Shown one piece after another: positions 53,453-63,516 of a stretch of DNA of 64,000 nt. The translations under genes and the position numbers were made by a program. The notes below the pieces were generated by a model. The model had not been told where the DNA came from. It was given only the letters and a program-made list of their open reading frames with translations, and did no database searches. Every line of letters starts with the position of its first letter. Within the stretch, counting starts at the first letter, position 1. Source of the DNA: Comamonas sp. B21-038 (GTDB lineage: Bacteria > Pseudomonadota > Gammaproteobacteria > Burkholderiales > Burkholderiaceae_C); contig NZ_CP092462.1 in assembly GCF_022387135.1 (NCBI RefSeq), positions 4,278,001 to 4,342,000 of the forward strand, read 5' to 3'.

Positions 53453-54619
53453 TCAGCCCCGGCCCATCATCCAGCCGCCTTGCTCCTCGATGCCTTCAAT
53501 CTCATGGACCAGGCGCATCAGCGGCACCAGTTCGCGGTAGCGCGATGCCGTCGCGCGGATGTAGTGGAGAAAGCGGGGCGCATCGGCCAGGTAGCGCGGC
53601 TTGCCGTCGCGCAGGGTCAGGCGGGCAAAGATGCCGGCCACCTTGAGGTGGCGCTGGATGCCCATCCATTCCACCGCGCGGTAGAAGTCCCCAAAATCCG
53701 CGCCAAAGCCCGACGGGCTGCCAGCGCCCAGCAGGCCCGCCTTGCGCGCCTTTTCCCAGTAGCGGATCGTGATATCGACGACAAAATCCTCTTCCCAGCT
53801 GATGAAGGCATCGCGCATCAGGCTGGCGATGTCATAGGTGATGGGGCCGTAGAGGGCATCCTGGAAATCCAGCACGCCCAGCGGCGCGCCGGCGGTGGGC
53901 GGCACCATCAGGTTGCGCATCATGAAGTCGCGGTGCACGAACACCCGAGGCACCGACAGGTTCTGGGCAACGATCGCGTCAAAGGCGTTGTTGAGCACCG
54001 CCTGCTGCTTGTCGCTCAGCTGCACCTGGCGGTGCTGGGCGATGTACCAATCGGGGAACAGCTGCAGCTCGCGGCGCAGAATGGCCTCGTCATAGACCGG
54101 CAGCACGCCTTCGCGCGATGCCTTCTGCCAGTCGACCAGAATATCCACCGCCTGCATGTACCACTGGTAGGCGGCCTGGGAATCGGGCGGCTGCAGCTTC
54201 TCGATCACCGTCTGCGTGCCCAGATCGGACAGCAGCATGAAACCATGGGCGGCATCCCAGTCCAGCACCTCGGGGGCGTTGAGCCCTGCCTGGGCCAGCA
54301 AGGCCTGCACCTTCACAAAAGGTTCGCTGTTCTCCTTGTCCGGCGGCGCATCCATGATGATGCGCGTGCCACCCTGCCGGTCGTCCACCCGCAGATAACG
54401 GCGAAAGCTCGCATCCGCCGATGCCAGACGAACGCTCTCGGCGCGCAGACCATGGCTGGCCGATACCGCAGCAAGCCACTGGCCAAACTGTGCGGCGCGG
54501 GCAGCGTCTGCCCAAACCACTGGGGTAACGCCCTGTAAAGATTGCACGGTGCTGTCAGGCTGGGGTGCTACAGAAGGTGCAGCAATAGGGTCAGACATGG
54601 GGGAAATAGATTGGCTCAT
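53453..54619 (-). CDS. amgK: AmgK-like sugar kinase (aminoglycoside phosphotransferase fold)
   Basis: 388 residues from ATG 54619; ATG 54598 is equally possible since neither has a good ribosome site. The APH fold has SADASFRRYLRV near 70, FMLLSDLGTQTV near 142, the Brenner motif VFVHRDFMMRNLMV near 248 and the DFG-like VLDFQDALYGPI near 268. In Pseudomonas, AmgK phosphorylates N-acetylmuramic acid in cell wall recycling and lies upstream of lptD, divergent as here. The usual partner murU is not next to it; rsmE follows instead. Confidence 0.82.
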   Translation of the reverse strand: MSQSISPMSDPIAAPSVAPQPDSTVQSLQGVTPVVWADAARAAQFGQWLAAVSASHGLRAESVRLASADASFRRYLRVDDRQGGTRIIMDAPPDKENSEPFVKVQALLAQAGLNAPEVLDWDAAHGFMLLSDLGTQTVIEKLQPPDSQAAYQWYMQAVDILVDWQKASREGVLPVYDEAILRRELQLFPDWYIAQHRQVQLSDKQQAVLNNAFDAIVAQNLSVPRVFVHRDFMMRNLMVPPTAGAPLGVLDFQDALYGPITYDIASLMRDAFISWEEDFVVDITIRYWEKARKAGLLGAGSPSGFGADFGDFYRAVEWMGIQRHLKVAGIFARLTLRDGKPRYLADAPRFLHYIRATASRYRELVPLMRLVHEIEGIEEQGGWMMGRG

Positions 54620-54721
54620 GGATAATGCAGATTCTACAAAGCCCTGCCGCCCGGCTGGGGCCCAGATCCCGATCCGTGTGCATGTATGCACCGCAGATGC
54701 ACAGGCCAGTGGCTATTTCCC

Positions 54722-57187
54722 ATGGATATTCACGCTTTCACCGATGTGGCGCCAGCCTCGCCCCGCCCTGCTGGCGCCGCCGCAGGGCTGCGCGCGCGCG
54801 CAGGCAAGCCTCCATCGCCCCGCACCTTGTCCCTCTCCGCACCCCGCTTTTCTCCGACCGCCATTGCCGGCTTGTGCATGGCTATGCTCTGGGCCTCGCC
54901 GGCGCTGGTTCTGGCCCAGACGTCCGCTGACAGCGACGAGGCCGGCCTGGTGCTGCGCGCCAGCCCGCGCCTGCAGGAGAACCTGAGCTCCGAGCAGCGC
55001 GGCAAGATGCCGGTCTACCTCGAAGGCGATGAACTCACCGGTCAGACGGCGGACATGACCACCGTCACCGGCAATGCCAGCCTGCGCCGCGCCGACACGA
55101 TGATCCGCGCCGACCGTCTGCGCTTTTACGAGCCCAGCAATACCGCCTATGCCGATGGCAATGTGCACATCAACCGTGCAGGCAGCGTGTTTGACGGCAC
55201 CGAGCTGCAGATGCAGCTCGATTCCAACGAAGGCTTCTTCAAGGATGCCAACTACCGCCTGCTGCCCAACAACGGCTATGGCGTGGCCTCGCGTGTGGAT
55301 TTCATCGACCGCGAACGCTCGGTCGTGCATGAAGGCACCTATACCACCTGCCAGCGCAACGATGAAGCCAGCTGGCAGCCGGACTGGATCATCCGTGCTG
55401 AAAAAATCAGCATCGACAACCTCGAAGAAGTCGGTGTTGCCGAGAACGGCGTGCTCGAATTCAAGGGCGTGCCGATCATCCCCATCCCCAAGATGAGCTT
55501 TCCCCTGTCGGAAAAGCGCAAATCGGGCCTGCTGCCGCCGACGATGTCGCTCGACAGCGACAGCGGCTTCACCTACGCCCAGCCCTATTACTGGAACATC
55601 GCCCCCAACCGCGACGCGACGATCACGCCGACGGCGATGGTCAAACGCGGCCTGGCGCTGGGCGGCGAGTTCCGCTACCTCGAGCCCACCTACTACGGCA
55701 CGCTGGCGGGCCTGTACATGCCCGGCGACCGCCTGCGCGACCGCGACCGCTGGTCCTGGCTGTGGCAGCACATCGGCAGCATCGACACGCCGATCGGCGG
55801 CGTGGGTCTGAACATCAACGCCAAACGCGTCAGCGACTCCGACTACTGGCGCGACTTCCAGGGCAACAGCTACAAGCTCAACGAGCGCCTGCTCAACAGC
55901 GAAGCGTCGGCCAGCTGGTCGCGTGACGACCACAGCCTGCTGCTGCGTGCACAAAAGTGGCAGACCTTGCAGGACCCGCTCTCGCCGATCGTGCCGCCGT
56001 ATGACCGCATGCCCCAGCTGCAGTACCGCTACACGCCGCAAAACCTGCCGCTGGGTCTGGAAGGCTCGATCGAGGCCGACGCCACGCGCTTCCGTGCCGA
56101 CACCAGCCTGCTCAACCAGCCCAATGCCGACCGGGGCTATGTGCAGGCCGAGCTGAGCCGCCCCTTCATTGCGCCGCAGGGCTACATCACGCCCAAGCTG
56201 ATGCTCAATACCCGGCACTACAACTTTGACAACTCGGGCCTGGCCACCTTCAGCAGCGCCAGCATCACGGTGCCCACCGTGAGCCTGGACAGCGGCCTGA
56301 CCTTTGAGCGCAGCACGCGGCTGTTTGGCCGCAACCTGATCCAGACGCTGGAGCCGCGCGCCTTCTACACCTACACGCCCTACCGCGATCAGAGCATGAT
56401 CCCGGTCTACGACACGGCGCCCTACGATTTCAGCTTTGCGACTATCTTCAGCTCGAACTCGTTCAGCGGCTACGACCGCATTGCCGACAACAACATGCTG
56501 ACCGTCGGCGCCACCACGCGTTTCCTCGATGCCGAAACCGGCACCGAGGCGGCGCGCTTTGGCATCGCCCAGCGCCTGCGCTTCTCGGACCAGCGCGTGG
56601 TCATGCCCAATGCCAGCCCGGTCAACGAGCGCTGGTCGGACATCATGCTGGGCGCCGGCATCAACTGGACGCCCAAATGGGGTTTCGACACCACGGTGCA
56701 GTTCAATCCCGACAGCGGCCGCTCGGTGCGATCGACGATGCAGGCGCGCTACAAGCCGGGCGACTACAAGACCTTGGCGCTGGCCTACCGCTACCAGGCA
56801 CAGAACAGCGAGCAGATGGACCTGGGCTGGCAGTGGCCGGTCGATGAAATCTTTGGCTCCAAGGGCAAAAAAGCCAAGGGTGAAGGCCGCTGGTACACTG
56901 TGGGCCGCTTGAACTACAGCATGCGCGACAAGAAACTGGTGGACTCGGTGGTGGGCGTGGAATACGCCGGATGCTGCTGGAGCAGCCGCATCGTGCTCCA
57001 GCGTTTGCAGAACTCGCTGGTGCAGTCCAACACCAAGCTGCTGTTCCAGATGGAATTCACTGGCCTGACCAAACTCACGCTGGGCGCTGACCCGCTGGCC
57101 AGCATGCGCGAAAACGTGCCCGGCTACCAGTCCCTGCCCAGCGGCAACGGCTCCGCAGTGCCCAGCCGTTTCAGCAATTACGATTGA
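54722..57187 (+). CDS. lptD: LPS-assembly outer membrane protein LptD
   Basis: 821 residues from ATG 54722; ATG 54686 in frame is an alternative. After a Pro/Arg-rich start there is a signal peptide ending LVLAQT. An LptA/OstA-like beta-jellyroll covers about 90-230 (YLEGDELTGQTADMTTVTGN). The 26-strand barrel fills the rest. Cysteines occur in TTCQRND near 215 and the C-terminal EYAGCCWSSR near 760, which would make the disulfides needed for LptD maturation. It inserts LPS into the outer leaflet with LptE. It overlaps the surA frame region and is co-transcribed with surA. Confidence 0.93.
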   Translation: MDIHAFTDVAPASPRPAGAAAGLRARAGKPPSPRTLSLSAPRFSPTAIAGLCMAMLWASPALVLAQTSADSDEAGLVLRASPRLQENLSSEQRGKMPVYLEGDELTGQTADMTTVTGNASLRRADTMIRADRLRFYEPSNTAYADGNVHINRAGSVFDGTELQMQLDSNEGFFKDANYRLLPNNGYGVASRVDFIDRERSVVHEGTYTTCQRNDEASWQPDWIIRAEKISIDNLEEVGVAENGVLEFKGVPIIPIPKMSFPLSEKRKSGLLPPTMSLDSDSGFTYAQPYYWNIAPNRDATITPTAMVKRGLALGGEFRYLEPTYYGTLAGLYMPGDRLRDRDRWSWLWQHIGSIDTPIGGVGLNINAKRVSDSDYWRDFQGNSYKLNERLLNSEASASWSRDDHSLLLRAQKWQTLQDPLSPIVPPYDRMPQLQYRYTPQNLPLGLEGSIEADATRFRADTSLLNQPNADRGYVQAELSRPFIAPQGYITPKLMLNTRHYNFDNSGLATFSSASITVPTVSLDSGLTFERSTRLFGRNLIQTLEPRAFYTYTPYRDQSMIPVYDTAPYDFSFATIFSSNSFSGYDRIADNNMLTVGATTRFLDAETGTEAARFGIAQRLRFSDQRVVMPNASPVNERWSDIMLGAGINWTPKWGFDTTVQFNPDSGRSVRSTMQARYKPGDYKTLALAYRYQAQNSEQMDLGWQWPVDEIFGSKGKKAKGEGRWYTVGRLNYSMRDKKLVDSVVGVEYAGCCWSSRIVLQRLQNSLVQSNTKLLFQMEFTGLTKLTLGADPLASMRENVPGYQSLPSGNGSAVPSRFSNYD

Positions 57188-57201
57188 AGCATTCCCTGAC
57201 C

Positions 57202-58611
57202 ATGAAACAACGCATTCTCTCTTTGAGCGTGGCCTGCAGCCTGGCCTTGCTGGCTGGTGCCGGCGCGGCGCAAGGCATCAAGGCTGGCAGTGACGGCGCA
57301 TCCGCCGGCATGCGTGCCCCCGGCACCGGCCGGGGCGCGCCCACGGCAGCCGCACCTGCTGCTGCGCAGCGCAATGCCAGTGCGCCCCGCTCGGCGGACT
57401 TCATCGTCGCGGTCGTCAATTCCGAGCCGGTCACCAATGTTGAGGTGCAGCAGCAGTTCGAACGCCTGCGCGCCCAGGCCGAGGCCAACAACATGCCGGC
57501 CGAAGCCGCTCGCCGCCAGGCACTCGAGATGCTGATCGGCCAGAAGATCCAGCTGCAGATGGCTGCCGAGCGCAACATCACGGTGGACAACTTTGCGGTG
57601 CAGCAGGCCGAAGAGTCGGTCGCCCGCCAGAACAGCATGACCATGCCCGAGCTGCGCCGCCGCCTGGCCAGCGAAGGTATTCCCGAAGCCCAGTTCCGCT
57701 CCGATCTGAAAAAGCAGCTGGTGATCCAGAAGCTGCGTGAGGCCGAAGTCGACTCCAAGGTGCGCGTCAGCGACCTGGAGATCGACCAGTACCTGCGCGA
57801 GCAGAAGGCCAAGGCAGGCCTCGCCGGCGCGGCCACCCAGCTCAACCTGGGCCACATCCTGATCACCGTGCCGGAAAACGCCAGCGAAGACCAGGTCAAG
57901 CAGCTGCAGGCCAAGGCCCAGCAGGCGGCCGACAAGATCCGCGCGGGCGAAGACTTCAATGCGGCCGTGGCCGAGTTCTCCGATGTGCCCGACGGCAAGG
58001 GCGGTGGTGCCATGGGCCTGCGCCCGGCCGACCGCTATCCGGAGCTGTTCGTCAAGGCCACCCAGGCCACGCCACAGGGCGCCATTGCCGGCCCGGTGCG
58101 CTCGCCCGCCGGTTTCCACATCCTGAAGGTGCTGGAGAAGACCAGCGGCGAAGTCCCCGCGATCGTCACCCAGAGCCATGCACGCCACATCCTGCTGCGC
58201 CCCAGCCCGCAGCTGAGCGAAGCCCAGGCCGTTGAGCGCCTGGAAGACTACCGCCGCCGCGTGCTGGCCCACCAGGACACGTTTGAAGACCTGGCCAAGC
58301 GCTATTCCGAAGACGGCAGCGCCAAGGAAGGCGGCGACCTGGGCTGGGCCAGCCCGCGCAAGTTTGTGCCTGAGTTCGAAGAAGCGCTCAACGCCTTGCA
58401 GCCCGGCGAGATCAGCCAGCCCATTGCCAGCCGCTTCGGTATTCACCTGATCCAGCTGCTGGAGCGCCGCGAAGCCAAGCTCAACCAGCGCGAGCAGCGT
58501 GACATGGTGCGCTCCATCGTGCGTGAGAACAAGCTCGAACAGGCGTTCAACACCTGGGCACAGGAAGCCCGTGCACGCGCCTACGTGGAATACCGCGAGC
58601 CGCCCCAGTAA
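57202..58611 (+). CDS. surA: Periplasmic chaperone / peptidyl-prolyl isomerase SurA
   Basis: 469 residues from ATG 57202, 14 bases after lptD. Signal peptide to about residue 24. A Gly/Ala/Pro linker, then the SurA N-terminal chaperone domain at about 65-190 (DFIVAVVNSEPVTNVEVQQQ). Two parvulin domains follow at about 210-315 (LNLGHILITVPENAS and GGGAMGLRPADRYPELF) and 325-430 (HARHILLRPSPQLSE and GGDLGWASPRKFVPEF). It escorts outer membrane proteins including LptD; the lptD-surA pairing is widely conserved. Confidence 0.94.
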   Translation: MKQRILSLSVACSLALLAGAGAAQGIKAGSDGASAGMRAPGTGRGAPTAAAPAAAQRNASAPRSADFIVAVVNSEPVTNVEVQQQFERLRAQAEANNMPAEAARRQALEMLIGQKIQLQMAAERNITVDNFAVQQAEESVARQNSMTMPELRRRLASEGIPEAQFRSDLKKQLVIQKLREAEVDSKVRVSDLEIDQYLREQKAKAGLAGAATQLNLGHILITVPENASEDQVKQLQAKAQQAADKIRAGEDFNAAVAEFSDVPDGKGGGAMGLRPADRYPELFVKATQATPQGAIAGPVRSPAGFHILKVLEKTSGEVPAIVTQSHARHILLRPSPQLSEAQAVERLEDYRRRVLAHQDTFEDLAKRYSEDGSAKEGGDLGWASPRKFVPEFEEALNALQPGEISQPIASRFGIHLIQLLERREAKLNQREQRDMVRSIVRENKLEQAFNTWAQEARARAYVEYREPPQ

Positions 58612-58700
58612 CAGCCCGGATGCCCCGGGCGCGATGACCCTGCCCGGCGCTGTGGCGCTGGGGCGGTGTCATCATCCGGCCCTCGGCAAGCCACTTTTAG

Positions 58701-58723
58701 AGCGGTGCTTTCGCACCGCTTTG
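58701..58723 (+). terminator. Hairpin between surA and rsmA
   Basis: AGCGGTGC (58701-58708) and GCACCGCT (58713-58720) pair around TTTC, followed by TTTGT. It may end the lptD-surA transcript partly, since rsmA starts only 8 bases later. Confidence 0.55.
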
Positions 58724-58730
58724 TCATTGC

Positions 58731-59510
58731 ATGAAACACATTCCCCGCAAGCGCTTTGGCCAGAATTTCCTGACCGATCGCGCCGTCATCGACGCGATCG
58801 TCGACGCCATCAATCCGCTGCCCGGCCAAACGGTGGTCGAGATCGGCCCCGGCCTGATGGCGCTGACCCAGCCGCTGGTCGAGCGCCTGGGCAAGCTCAG
58901 CGTCATCGAGCTGGACCGCGACCTGGCCGTACGGCTGCGCACGCACCCGCAGCTCGACGTGGTCGAGTCCGATGTGCTGAAGGTGGACTTCCGCGCGCTG
59001 GCCCAGCGCCTGGGCGTGGCCAAGCTGCGCGTCGCCGGCAACCTGCCCTACAACATCTCCAGCCCCATCCTGTTCCACCTGCTCGAACAGGTCGATGTGG
59101 TCGAAGACCAGCACTTCATGCTGCAAAAGGAGGTCATCGACCGCATGGTGGCCGCGCCTGCCACCTCGGACTATGGGCGCCTGACGGTCATGCTGCAGTG
59201 GCGTTATGCGATGGAGAACGTACTGTTCGTGCCGCCCGAGAGCTTTGACCCACCCCCCAAGGTCGACAGCGCCGTGGTGCGCATGGTCCCGCGCGCGCAA
59301 CCCGCCCAGCTGGATGCCAGGCTGCTCGAAGAGCTGGTGCGCGTCGCCTTCAGCCAGCGCCGCAAGATCCTGCGCAACACCCTGGGCAAATGGCTGGAGG
59401 ACAAAGGCTATGGCGGCAGCTTTGATCTGCAGCGCCGCGCCGAAGAAGTACCGGTCGCCGAATACGAGCAAGCGGCCGCCAGCCTGTCTGCCGCACCCGA
59501 CGCTGCCTGA
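58731..59510 (+). CDS. rsmA: 16S rRNA dimethyladenosine methyltransferase RsmA (KsgA)
   Basis: 259 residues. SAM site: [16 protein letters not shown] near the start, [15 protein letters not shown] near 35, ELDRDLA near 60, and the catalytic [15 protein letters not shown] near 104. The ending [12 protein letters not shown] near 212 is typical. It dimethylates two adjacent adenines of the 3' end of 16S rRNA. In many proteobacteria pdxA lies between surA and rsmA; here they are directly adjacent. Confidence 0.95.
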   Translation: MKHIPRKRFGQNFLTDRAVIDAIVDAINPLPGQTVVEIGPGLMALTQPLVERLGKLSVIELDRDLAVRLRTHPQLDVVESDVLKVDFRALAQRLGVAKLRVAGNLPYNISSPILFHLLEQVDVVEDQHFMLQKEVIDRMVAAPATSDYGRLTVMLQWRYAMENVLFVPPESFDPPPKVDSAVVRMVPRAQPAQLDARLLEELVRVAFSQRRKILRNTLGKWLEDKGYGGSFDLQRRAEEVPVAEYEQAAASLSAAPDAA

Positions 59511-59535
59511 CCTTGAAGCAGCCCCGCCCCCAAGC

Positions 59536-59563
59536 AAAACGCCCGGCTTGCGCCGGGCGTTTT
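59536..59563. terminator. Bidirectional terminator between rsmA and the barstar-like gene
   Basis: AAAACGCCCGGC (59536-59547) and GCCGGGCGTTTT (59552-59563) pair perfectly around TTGC, followed by further T. It serves rsmA on the plus strand and the barstar-like gene on the minus strand. Confidence 0.93.
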
Positions 59564-59585
59564 TTCTGGGGAATCAGGACGCCGA

Positions 59586-60011
59586 TCAGAGGAAAGAGTA
59601 AAAACAGCGAAACGGCACCTTGCGCTCGGCCCAGTACTCGGCCGCATCGCGGAACACATCGAGCAGCTGCTCGCGCGCCTCGCGGTCGAACTTCATCGCA
59701 GTGGGGATCTGGTCCAGCACCACGACAAAGCCGGGCTGGGGCCCGCTCTTGTGCAAAGGGTCCGTCAGGCAGTCGAACAGCGCGTCGAAGTTCTTGCCAT
59801 AGTGCGACGGAAAATAGAACTGCATGCCAATCAACTCGAGCACATCGGCCTTGGACAGCGCATGCGCCAGATTGGCGTACAAGAAGTGCTGCCCCAGGTT
59901 CTGGGCTGCGTCGCGCAGGTCTTCCAACCGGTAGGCACGGATGGCCTGCACGATGTTCGGACGCACGAAACGCAGCGATGTATCTTGTACCTGACGAAGT
60001 GGAGTGTCCAT
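59586..60011 (-). CDS. Barstar-family ribonuclease inhibitor
   Basis: 141 residues from ATG 60011 (GGAAAGAG upstream); the frame opens at 60035 and ATG 60029 is possible. The barstar fold is shown by AYRLEDLRDAAQNLGQHFLY near 26, FPSHYGKNFDALFDCL near 66, with the conserved tyrosine/aspartate positions that fill the barnase active site, and FDREAREQLLDVFRDAAEYW near 107. It would bind and neutralise the ribonuclease encoded just upstream (60146-60556), protecting the producer cytoplasm. Confidence 0.85.
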   Translation of the reverse strand: MDTPLRQVQDTSLRFVRPNIVQAIRAYRLEDLRDAAQNLGQHFLYANLAHALSKADVLELIGMQFYFPSHYGKNFDALFDCLTDPLHKSGPQPGFVVVLDQIPTAMKFDREAREQLLDVFRDAAEYWAERKVPFRCFYSFL

Positions 60012-60145
60012 CTCCGTTGCTCTTTCCATTAGCATTTTTTAAAAACCACACCCCATCCTGGGGCTCATTGGGCATTGTTGACTTAGCACATCACTGAGCG
60101 CAAGACATCTCTTGCGGAAAAGCGACATAGGAGGAATCTGACTGG

Positions 60146-60556
60146 CTAATTCACAATGCGCCGAAAGCTGCTGTAGTGATCCTGGGTGTAGTAGCAAGTA
60201 TCGGGCATTGTGGCGACCTGACCGCCACAAATGATGCGGCGCGCCCCGCGATCGCGGGAGCCGGGTGTCTTGACCGTGTATTCCCGGTAGTAACCCCGCT
60301 TCTGCCTGGGCAGTATGCGTTCACGGTTACCAAATACCGAGCCGTCCTTGTCATAGGGAAAAGGGCCGCCGTCGAGGATCAGCGCATAGGTTTTGCGGCC
60401 TTGGGGCGGCAATTCGGCTACGGCTACCACCGGCCCATCGAATGCAGAAGTCCCGCTACCGCGGGCCTGCACGACAGGCGGCAACACCGCCAGGACCGCA
60501 GCAAGCACACCAGCCTTCACAGACGAGCGGGCCAGATAACCCCATGCTTTGAGCAT
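60146..60556 (-). CDS. Secreted guanyl-specific ribonuclease, barnase/RNase Sa type
   Basis: 136 residues from ATG 60556, with AAAGG eight bases upstream. A signal peptide or membrane anchor covers about 1-33 (GVLAAVLAVLPPVVQARG). The RNase N1/T1/barnase fold follows, with the catalytic glutamate in FGNRERILP near 80, arginine in YYREYTVKTPG near 92 and histidine in YYTQDHYSSFRRI near 128. It cleaves RNA after guanosine outside the cell or in the periplasm. It is paired with its inhibitor 134 bases downstream. Confidence 0.88.
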   Translation of the reverse strand: MLKAWGYLARSSVKAGVLAAVLAVLPPVVQARGSGTSAFDGPVVAVAELPPQGRKTYALILDGGPFPYDKDGSVFGNRERILPRQKRGYYREYTVKTPGSRDRGARRIICGGQVATMPDTCYYTQDHYSSFRRIVN

Positions 60557-60882
60557 CAACAACACCTTTCAGAACCAGGGATTCTCTGCACCACCTGCGC
60601 CCAGGGAACGGGCGCGGATCGGAAGGAGACGCAAGACGTCTTTTTGCAGCCCATAGCGAGCTATTGACAAGGAAGACAACGCCGCGAATCGCCCGTGCCC
60701 GCAGTCCGGCCATGGCAGGGAGTTTTGCGGAGAATTCCTAGACTCACCGAAAGTTCAGCCGGTCAGTGTGACGGATTGCCCCCCAAAATGCAAGAAGCCT
60801 GCCCAAAATTTGAGCAGGCTTCTCAGTATTTAACCGCAGCAAGTGCTGCGGAATCAGCGCAACTTAGGCACAAATAGCAGCA
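60557..60882. other. Intergenic region between the ribonuclease and malic enzyme genes
   Basis: About 325 bases without a supported gene. It holds the ribonuclease promoter (minus strand) and, near its right end, the malic enzyme terminator at 60793-60823. A 60-residue plus frame at 60695-60877 runs through the terminator hairpin and was rejected. Confidence 0.5.
60793..60823 (-). terminator. Terminator of the malic enzyme gene
   Basis: AGAAGCCTGC (60793-60802) and GCAGGCTTCT (60814-60823) pair perfectly around an 11-base loop, 60 bases past the maeB stop. The U-tract on the minus strand is interrupted (TTGCATTTT). Confidence 0.65.
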
Positions 60883-63195
60883 TCAACGCGCAAAATTCGC
60901 GTCTGCCACCGCAACTGCAGTCATATTGACAATGCGGCGCACCGTCGCGCTCGGGGTCAAAATATGCACCGGCTGGGCAGCGCCCAGCAGAATGGGGCCA
61001 ATGGCGATATTGCCGCCTGCAGCGGTCTTGAGCAGGTTGTAGCTGATATTGGCCGCGTCAATATTGGGCAGCACCAGCAGATTGGCGTTACCGACCAGGG
61101 GGCTCTCGGGCATGATGCTGGCGCGCTGCTTCTGGTCAATGGCCACATCGCCATGCATTTCGCCATCCACCTCCAGCCACGGGGCCTGGATGCGCAGCAG
61201 CTCCAGGGTCTGGCGCATCTTGACGGCGCTGGGCTGGTTGCTGGAGCCAAAGTTCGAGTGCGACAGCAGTGCGGCCTTGGGCTTGATACCAAAGCGCATC
61301 ATCTCCTCGGCCGCCATGATCGTGATCTCGGCGAGCTGCTCGGCCGTCGGGTCGTAGTTCACATGGGTGTCCACCAGGAAGACCTGGCGCTCGGGCAGCA
61401 GCAGGCCGTTCATGCAGGCATAGGTGGCAGTGCCGGCACGCTTGCCGATGACCTGGTCGATGTAGTGCAGGTGGATCGCGGTGTTGTTCCAGGTGCCACA
61501 GATCAGGCCATCGACCTCGCCCTTGTGCAGCAGCATGCAGCCGATCAGGGTCAGGCGGCGGCGCATTTCGATCTTGGCGATCGGCACCGTCACGCCCTTG
61601 CGCTCGGCCATGCGGTGGTAGGACTGCCAGAAATCACGGTAGCGGTCGTCATGCTCGACGTTCACCACATCGTAGTCCGTGCCTTCCTTCAGGCGCAGGC
61701 CAAATTTCTCGATGCGCTGGGCAATGATGGCGGGGCGGCCGATCAAGGTGGGGCGCGCCACGCGCTCGTCCACGACGATCTGGGCCGCACGCAGGATGCG
61801 CTCCTCCTCGCCCTCGGCGTAAGCAATGCGCTTCTTCGCCGCCCGCTTGGCCGCCATGAAGATGGGCTTCATCGCCGTGCCGGAGGCGTAGACGAAGGTC
61901 TGCAAGTGCTCGCGGTAGGCATCCATGTCCTGGATCGGGCGCTCGGCCACACCGCATTCCGCAGCCGCCTGTGCCACAGCCGGCGCAATCTTCATCATCA
62001 GGCGCGGGTCAAACGGCTTGGGGATCAGGTACTCGGGGCCAAACGACAGGTCCTGGCCGGCATAGGCGTTGGCGACCTCTTCGGTCTGCTCGGCCTGGGC
62101 CAGGTCGGCGATCGCATGCACCGTGGCGATTTCCATCTCGGTGGTGATCGTCGTCGCGCCGCAATCGAGTGCACCCCGGAAGATATAGGGAAAGCACAGC
62201 ACGTTGTTGACCTGGTTCGGGTAGTCCGAACGGCCGGTCGCCATGATGATGTCGTCGCGCACGCCCTTGGCGTCTTCCGGCGAGATCTCGGGGTTGGGGT
62301 TGGCCAGCGCAAAAATGATGGGGCGCACCGCCATGCGCTGCACCATATCGGGCTTGAGCACACCGCCCGCCGACAGCCCCAGGAACACATCGGCGCCATC
62401 GATCACTTGCGACAACGTGCGCTTGTCGGTTTCCTGAGCGAAAAGCTCCTTATCTTCGTCCATCAGCTCGGTACGGCCCTTGTAGACCACGCCGACGATG
62501 TCGGTGACCATCACGTTCTCGCGCTTCAGGCCGATCTCCAGCAGCAGGTTCAGGCAGGCCAGCGCCGCAGCGCCCGCGCCGGACGCCACCAGCTTCACGT
62601 CCTCGATCTTCTTGCCGGCCACCTTGAGCGCATTGACCATGGCTGCCGCCACAGTGATGGCCGTGCCGTGCTGGTCATCGTGGAAGACCGGGATCTTCAT
62701 GCGCTTGCGCAGTTCGCGTTCCACATAGAAGCACTCGGGCGCCTTGATGTCTTCCAGGTTCACGGCGCCAAACGTGGGCTCCAGTGCTGCGATCACATCG
62801 ACCAGCTTCTGGGGGTCTTTTTCGTTGATTTCGATGTCAAAAACATCGACACCGGCAAACTTCTTGAACAGAACGCCCTTGCCTTCCATCACGGGCTTGG
62901 AGGCCAGCGCACCGATATCGCCCAGGCCCAGCACCGCTGTGCCATTGGAGATCACCGCGACCAGGTTGCCCCGGCTGGTGTATTTGAAGGCTGCAGCCGG
63001 GTCCTTGACGATCTCTTCGCAAGGCGCCGCGACACCGGGCGAATAAGCCAGCGCCAGGTCATGCTGGTTGGCCATCGGCTTGGTGGCGGCAATCGCCACC
63101 TTGCCGGGGCGGGGAAACTGGTGGTACTCCAGTGCGGACTGGCGCAGCAGTGCGCGCTTGTCGACAGCAGTGGGGGTTGAATTCTTCTCAGTCAT
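60883..63195 (-). CDS. maeB: NADP-dependent malic enzyme with phosphotransacetylase-like C-terminus
   Basis: 770 residues from ATG 63195, which has GGAGACCGCC upstream; the longer frame to 63342 is not supported. The N-terminal malic domain has [12 protein letters not shown] near 54, [20 protein letters not shown] near 86 and [14 protein letters not shown] near 155. The NAD-binding domain has [11 protein letters not shown] near 190. Residues about 440-770 form a phosphotransacetylase-like domain ([20 protein letters not shown]), regulatory in MaeB and probably inactive. It decarboxylates malate to pyruvate, making NADPH. Confidence 0.95.
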   Translation of the reverse strand: MTEKNSTPTAVDKRALLRQSALEYHQFPRPGKVAIAATKPMANQHDLALAYSPGVAAPCEEIVKDPAAAFKYTSRGNLVAVISNGTAVLGLGDIGALASKPVMEGKGVLFKKFAGVDVFDIEINEKDPQKLVDVIAALEPTFGAVNLEDIKAPECFYVERELRKRMKIPVFHDDQHGTAITVAAAMVNALKVAGKKIEDVKLVASGAGAAALACLNLLLEIGLKRENVMVTDIVGVVYKGRTELMDEDKELFAQETDKRTLSQVIDGADVFLGLSAGGVLKPDMVQRMAVRPIIFALANPNPEISPEDAKGVRDDIIMATGRSDYPNQVNNVLCFPYIFRGALDCGATTITTEMEIATVHAIADLAQAEQTEEVANAYAGQDLSFGPEYLIPKPFDPRLMMKIAPAVAQAAAECGVAERPIQDMDAYREHLQTFVYASGTAMKPIFMAAKRAAKKRIAYAEGEEERILRAAQIVVDERVARPTLIGRPAIIAQRIEKFGLRLKEGTDYDVVNVEHDDRYRDFWQSYHRMAERKGVTVPIAKIEMRRRLTLIGCMLLHKGEVDGLICGTWNNTAIHLHYIDQVIGKRAGTATYACMNGLLLPERQVFLVDTHVNYDPTAEQLAEITIMAAEEMMRFGIKPKAALLSHSNFGSSNQPSAVKMRQTLELLRIQAPWLEVDGEMHGDVAIDQKQRASIMPESPLVGNANLLVLPNIDAANISYNLLKTAAGGNIAIGPILLGAAQPVHILTPSATVRRIVNMTAVAVADANFAR

Positions 63196-63516
63196 GGCGG
63201 TCTCCGGCATCACGCAGCGTTCACTACGAAAAACAGCTGGAACATGCTGCCATCTGCATGCATGTCCCAACAGTATGTCCAAGGGCCCAGATCGATGTCC
63301 ACACAGCCGACAGCTGTGGATCGTATACAAGGCACGCTCCATTCTAGGCGCAGGCTAAAAATCAAGTATTCCAGTCGCCGACTAGAACTATGAAAAAGAT
63401 TTATAGCTTTTTCCACCTTATGCATAGTTAGCGCAAACGGTTCCACTGCTGCCAGAAGCGAAGGTCTACAATGGCTCACGTTTGCGCTATATAGGCTCCG
63501 CAAGGGCTCATTTGTC
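63196..63516. other. Divergent promoter region of maeB and the right-edge gene
   Basis: About 320 bases without a gene. It contains an imperfect hairpin near 63299-63319 (CCACA and TGTGG arms) and AT-rich DNA at 63355-63425 that probably carries the two divergent promoters. No precise -35/-10 pair can be called with confidence. Confidence 0.4.

Noticed and set aside
60695-60877. Small plus-strand frame upstream of the malic enzyme end
   Set aside because: It runs through the malic enzyme terminator hairpin and has no ribosome site.
63299-63319. Hairpin-like sequence in the maeB leader
   Set aside because: Only an imperfect short stem; no known riboswitch or regulator site resembles it, so it is mentioned only within the intergenic entry.
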